A DNA stretch of 64,000 nt from OFTM10 sp964196195. Lineage in GTDB: Bacteria > Actinomycetota > Acidimicrobiia > Acidimicrobiales > Aldehydirespiratoraceae. The DNA is taken from NCBI GenBank assembly GCA_964196195.1, contig CAXMSE010000022.1, forward strand, positions 1 through 64,000, written 5' to 3'. Numbering within the stretch: the first letter of the stretch is position 1; every line of letters begins with the position of its first letter. Both the position numbers and the translations under genes were made by a program. The notes under the pieces are model-generated. The model did not search any database and was not told the DNA's origin. It saw nothing but the letters and a program-made list of their open reading frames with translations. Positions 7,469 to 14,450 of this stretch are shown here, in pieces.

Positions 7469-8098
7469 ATGGCGATCCTCCACAAGGCGACTCTCACACC
7501 CTCCAAACTTGAGCTGCTCTCGACCTATGTCGCAGCCGTACCGTCGTTCACCGATTTCGTCGGCTCAGAACTCGCGGCGATCGGGTCCTACCGCTTCGAT
7601 GATCCGGCCGGCTCGGTCGGCATCGAAACCCATCTCCTCACGACTAGCTCCGAGCACATCATCCAGATGCCGCTCACCTATCACGCTGCGCCTCGCGATG
7701 GAGCCGAAGCATGGCTAATCGGCACCATGGAACACTCCGTGTTGGGGCGGCGCTGGGTCTACAACGCATGCGGCGACCCGGTATATGCGGCCGAACTTGT
7801 GCGCACGATCCTCACCGGTGGATCACAGGTCGGCCTGTTCGTCGAGACCCCCGACGGCCCGGTCGAGCGCGAACCCGTGACGTTCGCAAGCGGAAGCGGC
7901 TCGCCTGATGCCGTCGTGCCCTCGATCGACACCGTGGTCAGTACCCAGCCCGGGACCTACACAACGATCCGCGCAGGCGGCCTCGAAGTCGTGGTGCGAC
8001 ACGTCCTCGATGGATCCGTGCCCGAGGACGCTTCGGCAACCCTGTCGGGCACCTGGGTCGGGGTCGACGATCCCGTCGTGTTGGCCTTCGTTCGCTGA
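7469..8098 (+). CDS. Maltokinase N-terminal cap-like domain protein
   Basis: A 209-aa protein matching the N-terminal cap domain of actinobacterial maltokinases. Recognisable strings are AILHKATLTPSKLELL, SYRFDDPAGSVGIETHL, LIGTMEHSVLGRRWVYNACGDPVY and the alternation that follows. In maltokinase (Mak) this domain precedes an aminoglycoside-phosphotransferase-like kinase. Here there is no kinase domain and none next door, so it belongs to the free-standing cap-like family of unknown role. It is transcribed divergently from the MFS operon. Confidence 0.85.
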   Translation: MAILHKATLTPSKLELLSTYVAAVPSFTDFVGSELAAIGSYRFDDPAGSVGIETHLLTTSSEHIIQMPLTYHAAPRDGAEAWLIGTMEHSVLGRRWVYNACGDPVYAAELVRTILTGGSQVGLFVETPDGPVEREPVTFASGSGSPDAVVPSIDTVVSTQPGTYTTIRAGGLEVVVRHVLDGSVPEDASATLSGTWVGVDDPVVLAFVR

Positions 8099-8112
8099 GC
8101 ATCGAGGCTCGG

Positions 8113-8382
8113 TCAGCCGCGGGCTGCGTCGCCCAGCCCGTGTACCCGGATCTTGGCCTGGTCCTCTTCCGACACCGCAACCTTGCGCGGCACACCCGAT
8201 GCAGGAGGTCGGCGGCTGCCCAGCTCTGCCCTTGCGGCACGCGCTTCGTCGCGAGCTTCGTCCAGCTCCGATCTTGCTTCGCCGAGGGTGGCGATGTCGT
8301 CGGGGTCGCGTGGCGTGTCCTGATGACGACTGAACGCGGTGCTGAGGTGGCGCCACGCTCGGTTGAAACGGACCGAGATCAT
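8113..8382 (-). CDS. 89-aa coiled-coil-rich hypothetical protein
   Basis: A small charged protein. The N-terminus is MISVRFNRAWRHLSTAFSRH. The centre is a likely coiled coil (ARSELDEARDEARAARAEL, residues about 37-55), and a Lys/Arg/Glu tail follows. There is no signal peptide or membrane span. TAGCTG lies 6 nt before the ATG, an imperfect leaderless-type box. It ends 15 nt from the convergent maltokinase-cap gene. I recognise no family. Confidence 0.6.
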   Translation of the reverse strand: MISVRFNRAWRHLSTAFSRHQDTPRDPDDIATLGEARSELDEARDEARAARAELGSRRPPASGVPRKVAVSEEDQAKIRVHGLGDAARG

Positions 8383-8391
8383 GACGCCCAG

Positions 8392-8805
8392 CTACCCGTT
8401 GGTGGCGATCGGTAGCAGGCGCGAGTCTTCGAGGGCTGCGGTGCGATGGCCGAGGCCAGCTAGGTATCCCGGGTTCGACGCGAACACGAAGAAATCGTCG
8501 AGTGATCTCTGGCGAACCAGAAGCACATGGTCCCAGCGCTCATCGCTCGGGCCTATGAAGAACCGGCCGGCTTCACCGGCGAGAATCGCTTCACCGCCAC
8601 TCTCGATCAGGAACGGCATCGTGTGTTCGGCATATCGCCGGTAGGCCTCGGCGCCCGAGATCGGCTCATCGGGAGCGAGCTCGGGATTGGCGGAGTAGTC
8701 GGCGACTTCACGGAACCTCAACATGTTGAGCATCGTGACCGGACCCTCGAGCTGGCGGGCGATCAGTGCGGCGGCGGTCTCTTCGGTGGGTTCGAGGTAA
8801 GGCAT
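8392..8805 (-). CDS. DUF1330 family protein
   Basis: A 137-aa protein resembling the DUF1330 dimeric alpha/beta-barrel group. It has VTMLNMLRFREVADYS at residues about 22-38, the conserved ISGAEAYRRYAEHTMPFL helix, GGEAILAGEAGRFFIG, and a closing strand with WDHVLLVRQRS and FFVFASNPGYLAG. The function of the family is unknown. The ATG at 8805 is supported by TAGATT 8 nt upstream (leaderless type); the longer frame to 8910 overlaps the next gene and is not supported. It lies 11 nt downstream of the TrmH-family gene. Confidence 0.8.
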   Translation of the reverse strand: MPYLEPTEETAAALIARQLEGPVTMLNMLRFREVADYSANPELAPDEPISGAEAYRRYAEHTMPFLIESGGEAILAGEAGRFFIGPSDERWDHVLLVRQRSLDDFFVFASNPGYLAGLGHRTAALEDSRLLPIATNG

Positions 8806-8813
8806 ACCGTGCA

Positions 8814-8819
8814 AATCTA
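8814..8819 (-). promoter_or_regulatory. -10 box TAGATT before DUF1330 gene
   Basis: TAGATT ends 8 nt before the ATG at 8805, with no Shine-Dalgarno between. This fits leaderless initiation, although the box lies at the very end of the upstream gene. Confidence 0.4.
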
Positions 8820-9419
8820 GGCCCAGCGCCTGATCCAGCTGTGCATGGCGACCCCGGCCGCCACACCGGCATTGATGCTGCGGGTCGAGCCGTACTGGGC
8901 GATCGAGCACACCATTTCGGACGCGGTGCGGGCCTCGGGTGAGAGGCCGGGTCCCTCCTGTCCGAACAGAAGCACACAGCGCTCGGGGAGCTCGGTCGAT
9001 TCGAGTGGTACGGAGCCCGGGAGGTTGTCGATGCCGATGATGGGGAGCTGCTCAAAGACGGTCCACGAGACCAGTTCGGCGATCGTGGGGTGATGACGGA
9101 CGTGCTGGTAGACGTCGGTCATCATCGCGCCCCGGCGGTTCCACTTGCGCCGGCCAACGATGTGAACCTCGCGGGCGAGGAAGGCGTTGGCCGTGCGCAC
9201 GACGGTGCCGATATTGCGATCGTGCTCCCAGTTCTCGATGGCGATGTGGAAGCGATGGCGCCGTTGATCGAGGTCGGCCACGATCGCGTCGACGGTCCAG
9301 AAGCGGTACTGATCGACCACGTTGCGCCGGTCGCCGGCCGCGAGGAGGTCAGGGTCGAGGCGCGGGTCGTCGGGCCACGGTTCGGGCCACGGACCAACCC
9401 CGACCGGCTCGTCGGTCAC
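8817..9419 (-). CDS. TrmH/SpoU-family RNA 2'-O-methyltransferase
   Basis: A 200-aa SPOUT-class protein with all three SpoU motifs. Motif 1 is NIGTVVRTANAF, carrying the conserved Asn and Arg. Motif 2 is LLFGQEGPGLS. Motif 3 is STRSINAGVAAGVAMHSW, which forms the knot and binds S-adenosylmethionine. It should 2'-O-methylate a ribose in tRNA or rRNA; the exact site is not readable. It lacks the N-terminal L30e-like RNA-binding domain of many rRNA enzymes. Its GTG overlaps the stop of the HtpX-like gene (GTGA), so the two are coupled. Confidence 0.9.
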   Translation of the reverse strand: MTDEPVGVGPWPEPWPDDPRLDPDLLAAGDRRNVVDQYRFWTVDAIVADLDQRRHRFHIAIENWEHDRNIGTVVRTANAFLAREVHIVGRRKWNRRGAMMTDVYQHVRHHPTIAELVSWTVFEQLPIIGIDNLPGSVPLESTELPERCVLLFGQEGPGLSPEARTASEMVCSIAQYGSTRSINAGVAAGVAMHSWIRRWA

Positions 9420-10753
9420 CGGCGAACGGGGCCGCGCCCACGTGGTTGTCGTGGGTGTGGCGCCGGGCGGGCATCGGGGGGAGCGAGGATGTTGCGATCG
9501 GGGATCTGGTGGAAGTGCTGGCTCCAGCTTGTTCCGTCCCAGTAGCGCAGGGTGCCCGCAGAGCCGGCGGGATCGGCGTACCAGCCCGCCGCAGCATGGG
9601 TCGGATCTTCATCGGACTCGGCCACTTCTCCGGCATCACCAAAGATGGCTTCGAAGTCGACGGTGCGGGCGGCGACATCACCGGTGAGGGATGCAGTGGT
9701 GCCGGCCCGAGAGGGCGTGACCTGCTCAGGATTGACCCGGTTGTCTTGGTAGGTGCGGATCGCTTCGGCCACGGCGGGATCGGGGCCTTCGTAGGGGGGC
9801 ATGCCCTCCATCTCCCGTAGAAGATTGATCCGCTCGCTGAGTGGCGGGTGGGTGGAGAACATGTCGTTGAACTTGCGACCGCGGGAGTCGGTCTCGTGAT
9901 CGTCGGGCGACTCGATCCAGAGATGGGACGTGGCATGGGAGGTGCGCTTCACCACCGTGATGTCGGCGTCGAGCTTCTCGAGGGCCTGGCGTAGGCCCGA
10001 CGGGTAGCGAGTGAATTTCACCGCGGTGGCATCCGCGAGGGACTCCCGGCTCCGGCTGATGGCGGCCTTGAGCAGGGCGGCCGCTATCGGGGCGAGCACC
10101 AGCACGAGGACCAACCCGATGATGATGATGGGATTGGCACCGCCACCGCTGTTGTTGCTACTTCGCCTTCGGCGCGAAGCGCCGCCGCCGGTGAGCGCAC
10201 CCCAGTAGAGCATGCGCCAGAAGATGTCGGAGATGAGCGCAATCGAACCTGCGGTGGCCACTGCCACCGTCATCACCAGGATGTCGCCATTGCGGATATG
10301 GGCGAGTTCGTGGGCGATCACGCCTTCCAGTTCGGCCCTGTTCATCTTGTCGAGCAGGCCGGTGGTGACCGCGACTGCTGCGGAATCGACATTTCGGCCA
10401 GTGGCGAAGGCGTTGGGCGACGGGTCGTGCACCACGTACACCTTCGGCGAGGGGATGCCCGCAGCGAGCGACACCTCCTGCACCAAGTTGTGGAGACGGG
10501 AGTACTCGCTCGGGTCGGCGGGCACGGCACGGGTGGAGTTGAGCGCCAAAGATGCCGAGGACCAGTAGGACGTGAAAGTGACAGTCATCGAAATACCCAC
10601 CGCGAGGATCACGCCGATGATGCCGCCGCCCATCGCGAGCGATATGACGGTGCCCACCAATACGAGCAGGCAGAAGAATGCGAACATCAAGAACCATGTG
10701 CGCCGCCGATTGCGAGCGATCAGGTCGTAGAAGTCGGGACGGGCTCCGGCCAT
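9416..10753 (-). CDS. HtpX-like M48 metalloprotease fused to DUF2510
   Basis: A 445-aa membrane protease. Two N-terminal spans (FLMFAFFCLLVLVGTVISLA and GVILAVGISMTVTFTSYW) precede the zinc motif HELAH in VIAHELAHIRNGD. The third ligand region is SRESLADATAVKFTRYP, with two further spans between. This matches HtpX/M48B proteases that degrade misfolded membrane proteins. Unusually, residues about 405-425 (GWYADPAGSAGTLRYWDG) form a C-terminal DUF2510 module, common in actinobacterial membrane proteins. The start at 10753 is supported by TACCGT 6 nt upstream. The longer frame to 11602 is antisense to the MauE-like gene and rejected. Confidence 0.9.
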   Translation of the reverse strand: MAGARPDFYDLIARNRRRTWFLMFAFFCLLVLVGTVISLAMGGGIIGVILAVGISMTVTFTSYWSSASLALNSTRAVPADPSEYSRLHNLVQEVSLAAGIPSPKVYVVHDPSPNAFATGRNVDSAAVAVTTGLLDKMNRAELEGVIAHELAHIRNGDILVMTVAVATAGSIALISDIFWRMLYWGALTGGGASRRRRSSNNSGGGANPIIIIGLVLVLVLAPIAAALLKAAISRSRESLADATAVKFTRYPSGLRQALEKLDADITVVKRTSHATSHLWIESPDDHETDSRGRKFNDMFSTHPPLSERINLLREMEGMPPYEGPDPAVAEAIRTYQDNRVNPEQVTPSRAGTTASLTGDVAARTVDFEAIFGDAGEVAESDEDPTHAAAGWYADPAGSAGTLRYWDGTSWSQHFHQIPDRNILAPPDARPAPHPRQPRGRGPVRR

Positions 10754-10759
10754 TGCGTC

Positions 10760-10765
10760 ACGGTA
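10760..10765 (-). promoter_or_regulatory. -10 box TACCGT before htpX-like gene
   Basis: TACCGT is 6 nt from the ATG at 10753, with no Shine-Dalgarno: a leaderless-type promoter. The 39-nt gap to the divergent MauE-like gene must contain both promoters. Confidence 0.6.
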
Positions 10766-10792
10766 CCGGCAGCCATCGGTAGGGTGACGCCG

Positions 10793-11326
10793 ATGGACGT
10801 TGCGACCGCCCTGCTTGCCGCGGCGGCCGTGCTCTTGATCATTGCCGGAATGGCGAAGATCGCGCGGCCGTCCACCACTGCCGACATGCTGTTCTCGCTG
10901 GGCATCCCCGAGATCGGATTCTTCGGCGGTGAAAGGTTGGCCGTCGTCCTCGGTATCGCGGAAGCCGGTCTCGGTATTGCCGCTCTCGCCATCGGCGGGC
11001 CGGTAACGGCGACGATCGTGGGCGTCTTCTACATCGGCTTTGCAGTGGCGGTGCTGAGGGCCTTGTCGGTGGGTGCAGTCTCCTGCGGCTGCTTCGGTCG
11101 GGTCGACGCGCCACCGTCGTGGCTCCATGTCGTCGGCAACGGAGCGCTCGCAGTTGCTTCCTTCGTTGCCATCGCTGGTTCGACCCCGGTCGAGGTGATG
11201 GAGGGTCAGCCGGCTGGTGGTGTTGGCTTCGTGATCCTTGTCGGGGTTCTCGCCGGACTGGCGCTCGTGATGTTCACCGCCCTTCCCGAAGCGCTGGCGG
11301 CCCGGCATCCGAGGTTCGGATCGTGA
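10793..11326 (+). CDS. MauE/DoxX-like membrane protein
   Basis: A 177-aa protein with about four membrane helices: residues 2-20, 39-60, 62-84 and a C-terminal span around 145-165. A vicinal cysteine motif SCGCFGRVDAPPSW at about residue 98 is typical of the MauE/DoxX-like group, which supplies or relays redox equivalents, for example in methylamine dehydrogenase maturation. No mau gene is adjacent, so the role is open; a thiol-relay function is inferred. AGGGTGA precedes the ATG at 10793. It is divergent from htpX. Confidence 0.75.
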   Translation: MDVATALLAAAAVLLIIAGMAKIARPSTTADMLFSLGIPEIGFFGGERLAVVLGIAEAGLGIAALAIGGPVTATIVGVFYIGFAVAVLRALSVGAVSCGCFGRVDAPPSWLHVVGNGALAVASFVAIAGSTPVEVMEGQPAGGVGFVILVGVLAGLALVMFTALPEALAARHPRFGS

Positions 11327-11423
11327 GAGCTTCGAGCCGCTGATGCCATCCTCCGAGAGTTCGCTGACCCTCGAAGGGGCCACCGTCACCGTCCCTCGCG
11401 GATGGGAGGCCGAGCTGCGTCGC

Positions 11424-12248
11424 CTAGCGGGCTTGGCAGTGGGGGCACCAGGTTGTGGTGCGGGCGTCGAGTTCGCGTCTCCGTAGCTCGGCGCCACAGC
11501 GCACACAGGGCTCGCCGCCACGGCCGTAGCAGAACAGCTCGTGCTGGTTGGTGCCCTCCTGCCCATCGGAATCGACATAGTCACGAAGTGTGGTGCCGCC
11601 ATGGTCGAGGCCCGAGCGCAGGGCCGTACGGACCGCGTCGACGAGCACCTCGGCTCGGTCCTGGGAGAGTCGCCTCGTTGCGGGATTGATACCGGCAGCC
11701 CAGAGGGCCTCGTCGGCGTAGATGTTTCCGACCCCGGCCACGGCCCGTTGACCGAGCAGGATCGTCTTGATGTGACGATTGCTTCGCTTCACGAACGCGG
11801 CGAAGTCGCGACCGTTGAAGGCGTCGTCGAAAGGCTCTGGACCGAGGGCGTGAAGGGTGGGGATTGCTGAGTGCTCGCCGGTGTCGACGCAGTGGATCCG
11901 GCCGAAACGGCGCACGTCGTGGAAGGTGAAGACGCGCTCGTCGTCGAGACGCCACCATGCCCTCAGGTAGGGGTCGTCGAGATCAGCTCCATCCGACGGG
12001 TCGTGCACCGCGAGCCGGCCGGTCATCCCGAGATGGATGATCAGCTCGCGTGGGGTGTCATCGTGGCTGATGAGATCGATGAGCAGGTACTTGCCCCGAC
12101 GCCGCAGCGACCCGATTTCGCTGCCCACAGCTTCGAGGGCAGGGGTGAACTTGACCGATGAATGCGAGCCGGCATCGACAAGTTCCGCTCCGACCAGGCG
12201 GGGTTCGAGTTGGCGGCGGATGGTCTCGACCTCGGGAAGTTCGGGCAC
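11424..12248 (-). CDS. mutM: Formamidopyrimidine-DNA glycosylase (Fpg/MutM)
   Basis: A 274-aa bifunctional DNA glycosylase/AP lyase that removes 8-oxoguanine and ring-opened purines. After removal of the initiator residue the N-terminus is PELPEVETIRRQLEP, with the catalytic Pro and Glu. Other features are the H2TH region (QRAVAGVGNIYADEALWAAG) and a C-terminal zinc finger with CVRCG and CPHC near residues 250-272. The length is normal. The GTG at 12248 is the only start that places Pro at position 2, and TACAGT lies 6 nt upstream. It is divergent from the 414-aa gene. Confidence 0.96.
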   Translation of the reverse strand: MPELPEVETIRRQLEPRLVGAELVDAGSHSSVKFTPALEAVGSEIGSLRRRGKYLLIDLISHDDTPRELIIHLGMTGRLAVHDPSDGADLDDPYLRAWWRLDDERVFTFHDVRRFGRIHCVDTGEHSAIPTLHALGPEPFDDAFNGRDFAAFVKRSNRHIKTILLGQRAVAGVGNIYADEALWAAGINPATRRLSQDRAEVLVDAVRTALRSGLDHGGTTLRDYVDSDGQEGTNQHELFCYGRGGEPCVRCGAELRRRELDARTTTWCPHCQAR

Positions 12249-12254
12249 GGGGGA

Positions 12255-12260
12255 ACTGTA
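12255..12260 (-). promoter_or_regulatory. -10 box TACAGT before mutM
   Basis: TACAGT ends 6 nt before the GTG start, with no Shine-Dalgarno, consistent with a leaderless transcript. Overlapping on the other strand, TAGGCT may serve the divergent gene. Confidence 0.6.
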
Positions 12261-12273
12261 GGCTCGCCAACCG

Positions 12274-13518
12274 GTGAATGACTTACCTACCTCCGAGCTG
12301 TTGGCTGAGATCATCGGTGAGGCGCTGAGCCAGGCCGAGGAGCTTCTGAAACTCGACGGGCCACGCGCCGAGGCGTGGGCCAGCGACCTCGCTGCGCTCG
12401 CGCTCGAGACGGGCCCCGACGCGATCTCCGAGCTCATCGCTGCGCTCCAGGCCCGAGAAGGGGCCCCGGCAGCAGCCGCGTTGTGGTCGATCGATTCGAT
12501 CGTGGGTGGCGTCGATATCTCGAGCCCCGCCCTCGAGCCGGCGCCGCCATGGTCGTCGGCGCTCGGCACCAGCCAGTGCGAAGGCGCCCTGCTGCTCAGG
12601 GCCCGTCGTGGCGAGTCGGCCGCTTTTCGTTTCGTCGACTCGGCCGACGACCGCCATGTTCTGGTTGTCGACCTGCTGCCTCCAGAAGTCGGAGAGGCGA
12701 CGGAGCAGATTGGGGAGGTCACTGTCGGCCCGGGTGATCTGCTCTCGGTGCTGGGCGAGGAGGAGGCCGGGATCGAATCACGTGGGCACCCTGCAGCTGA
12801 GTTGGCGACACGGGTGGCTGCGGCACTGCGTGCCACGACCAAACCCCGCGCGTCTGCGGTGGCCAACGGCCGCTTGCTCGTGGCCCGACTCAAGGCGATG
12901 GGCATCGAGCCTCCTGCTCCGCCGGTGTGGGTGATCGACGACGTTCCGGAGTTGGCGCCCCGTGATCCCGACGACGACAACTATGCCCGCGTGGTCCTGG
13001 CACGAGCTCTCGGCGAGCCCGTCGCTCCCCCTCCCGGACGAGTGAAGTCGGCTGCAGGCCGCCTCAGATCGGCCGCGGCCCGCGACGAAACACTTGCCCA
13101 GTGGCTCGCGGCGTCGGTCGGCCCGATCGACCTCGACGAGGCCGATCTCGATGTGGTGCTGGCTGCTCTCGCCGCCCCGATTGCTCCCGCCGACCTCGCC
13201 CCCCTCGATGCCGATGCCCGCGAGGCGGTACTCGACCTCGAGTGGGCCGACTGGCTGGGAGTGGTGATCGGCCTGGTGCGGGAGGGAACCGGTGCGTCGG
13301 TCGAACCCGAAGCCCTCGTCGACCAGATCAATCGCTGCCCCGAAGTCACCTCCACAGTCCCCAAGAAGGATCGCCCCCGCGTGGCGTGGGCCTTGGCAGT
13401 GTGCACCGACCAGTGGTCGTCGCTCGGACTCGCGACAGACGGTGCGCTCACCGAACTTGGTGTCGCCCTCCTCCCTGCAGCGCTCGACCGGGCCTGGGGT
13501 GCGAGTATGACGCCATGA
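12274..13518 (+). CDS. 414-aa hypothetical protein, Ala/Leu/Asp-rich
   Basis: A soluble protein without signal peptide or membrane span. The first 60 residues are helical and acidic (LLAEIIGEALSQAEELLKLD). The middle contains a possible beta sandwich (GALLLRARRGESAAFRFVD, HVLVVDLLPPEVG). The C-terminal half is helical with LEWADWLGVVIGLVREGTG. I do not recognise the family. Its TGA overlaps the ATG of the PEP-mutase-family gene (ATGA), indicating an operon. It probably has a role shared by related actinobacteria rather than a transferred gene, since base composition matches the neighbours. Confidence 0.7.
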   Translation: MNDLPTSELLAEIIGEALSQAEELLKLDGPRAEAWASDLAALALETGPDAISELIAALQAREGAPAAAALWSIDSIVGGVDISSPALEPAPPWSSALGTSQCEGALLLRARRGESAAFRFVDSADDRHVLVVDLLPPEVGEATEQIGEVTVGPGDLLSVLGEEEAGIESRGHPAAELATRVAAALRATTKPRASAVANGRLLVARLKAMGIEPPAPPVWVIDDVPELAPRDPDDDNYARVVLARALGEPVAPPPGRVKSAAGRLRSAAARDETLAQWLAASVGPIDLDEADLDVVLAALAAPIAPADLAPLDADAREAVLDLEWADWLGVVIGLVREGTGASVEPEALVDQINRCPEVTSTVPKKDRPRVAWALAVCTDQWSSLGLATDGALTELGVALLPAALDRAWGASMTP

Positions 13519-14327
13519 CCGATCCGCCCAAGCCGAACCACGGTGCCCGTTTCATGGAGTTGCACGAGGCGGGCACCTTCGTGATGGCAAATGTGGCCGA
13601 CGCGGGCACCACCAAGGCGGTGTGCGACGCGGGAGTCGCCGCGATTGCCACCACGAGTTCGGGGCACGCCGCCACGATCGGACGAAGCGATGCCGCCGGC
13701 GATGTCTCCATGGAGGAGCACGCGGCCCACACCGAACTGCTGGTGCGCGCATCGTCGGTGCCGTGCAATGTCGACGCCGAGAACGGCTATGGGCACCAGC
13801 CCGAGGACATGGCCGCGGCCGTGCAGCGATTCGCGGCAACGGGCGCCGGCGGGATGGGAATTGAGGACTGGTCCGGCGATTCCGAGCTGGGGCTCTACGA
13901 CCGGGCCCTCGCGGTGGCCCGAATCGAGGCGGCGGTGGAGGCGGCCACCGCGCTCGATCACCCCTTCGTGATCACGGGGCGAACCGAGGTCCTGCTTTAT
14001 GGCCTCGATGGAGGGATGGGCGAAACGCTGGCGCGGCTCCAGGCTTTCGCCGAAGTGGGGGCCCATTGTCTCTACGCTCCCGGCACCTGGGACATGGACT
14101 CTGTTCGCACCGTGGTGGACGGCGCCGGGGGCCCGGTGAACGTGCTCGCCCTCGTTGGCCATCGGGCTCCGGCAGGATCGGCAGGGATGACCCTCGAGGG
14201 CCTCGCCGAGGCGGGTGTGCGCCGCATCAGTGTCGGCGGGTCGCTCTACAGCGCTCAGGTGAGCTTCGCCGCTGACCTCATGCGTAGCGTGTTGGCGACC
14301 GGCGAGTTCGCCTCCCAACCCGACTAG
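13515..14327 (+). CDS. Isocitrate lyase / PEP phosphomutase family protein
   Basis: A 270-aa TIM-barrel protein of the PEP mutase/isocitrate lyase superfamily. The N-terminal part has GTFVMANVADAGTTKAVCDA and TTSSGHAATIGRSDA. The Mg-binding and substrate strand reads VPCNVDAENGYG, with GMGIEDWSGD following (Asp/Glu ligands). VITGRTEVLLYGLD then LYAPGTWD complete the barrel. Candidate reactions are oxaloacetate decarboxylation or methylisocitrate-type lyase chemistry. The family's KKCGH-type lyase signature is not present, so this is not isocitrate lyase proper. It is coupled to the upstream gene by ATGA. Confidence 0.82.
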   Translation: MTDPPKPNHGARFMELHEAGTFVMANVADAGTTKAVCDAGVAAIATTSSGHAATIGRSDAAGDVSMEEHAAHTELLVRASSVPCNVDAENGYGHQPEDMAAAVQRFAATGAGGMGIEDWSGDSELGLYDRALAVARIEAAVEAATALDHPFVITGRTEVLLYGLDGGMGETLARLQAFAEVGAHCLYAPGTWDMDSVRTVVDGAGGPVNVLALVGHRAPAGSAGMTLEGLAEAGVRRISVGGSLYSAQVSFAADLMRSVLATGEFASQPD

Positions 14328-14415
14328 CCGAATCAGCGGAACAACGGTTCGGAAAGCGAACGCCGGCTCCGCCAGTTCGATGTGGGGCCTCCCTCGCGTT
14401 GCCACTTCCGTTCGC

Positions 14416-14421
14416 TACCGT
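14416..14421 (+). promoter_or_regulatory. -10 box TACCGT with leaderless mini-ORF before parC-like gene
   Basis: TACCGT is followed after 5 nt by ATG-ACC-CCC-TGA (14427-14438), a three-codon frame. The topoisomerase ATG at 14451 comes 12 nt later, after CGGAG. The layout resembles a leaderless upstream mini-ORF, although it may be chance. Confidence 0.4.
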
Positions 14422-14450
14422 CAGCGATGACCCCCTGAACCCTCGGAGCC

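Noticed and set aside
10298..10792. N-terminal extension of the MauE-like protein
   Set aside because: The extra 165 residues lie antisense to htpX and lack any family resemblance; AGGGTGA before ATG 10793 marks the start.
11343..11483. 46-codon frame starting MPSSESSLTLEGATVTVP
   Set aside because: It runs into the 3' end of mutM on the other strand and stops without a recognisable domain. It might be a truncated gene start, but the evidence is too thin to list.
13515..14327. Calling the PEP-mutase-family enzyme isocitrate lyase
   Set aside because: At 270 aa it is far shorter than isocitrate lyase and lacks the KKCGH catalytic signature.
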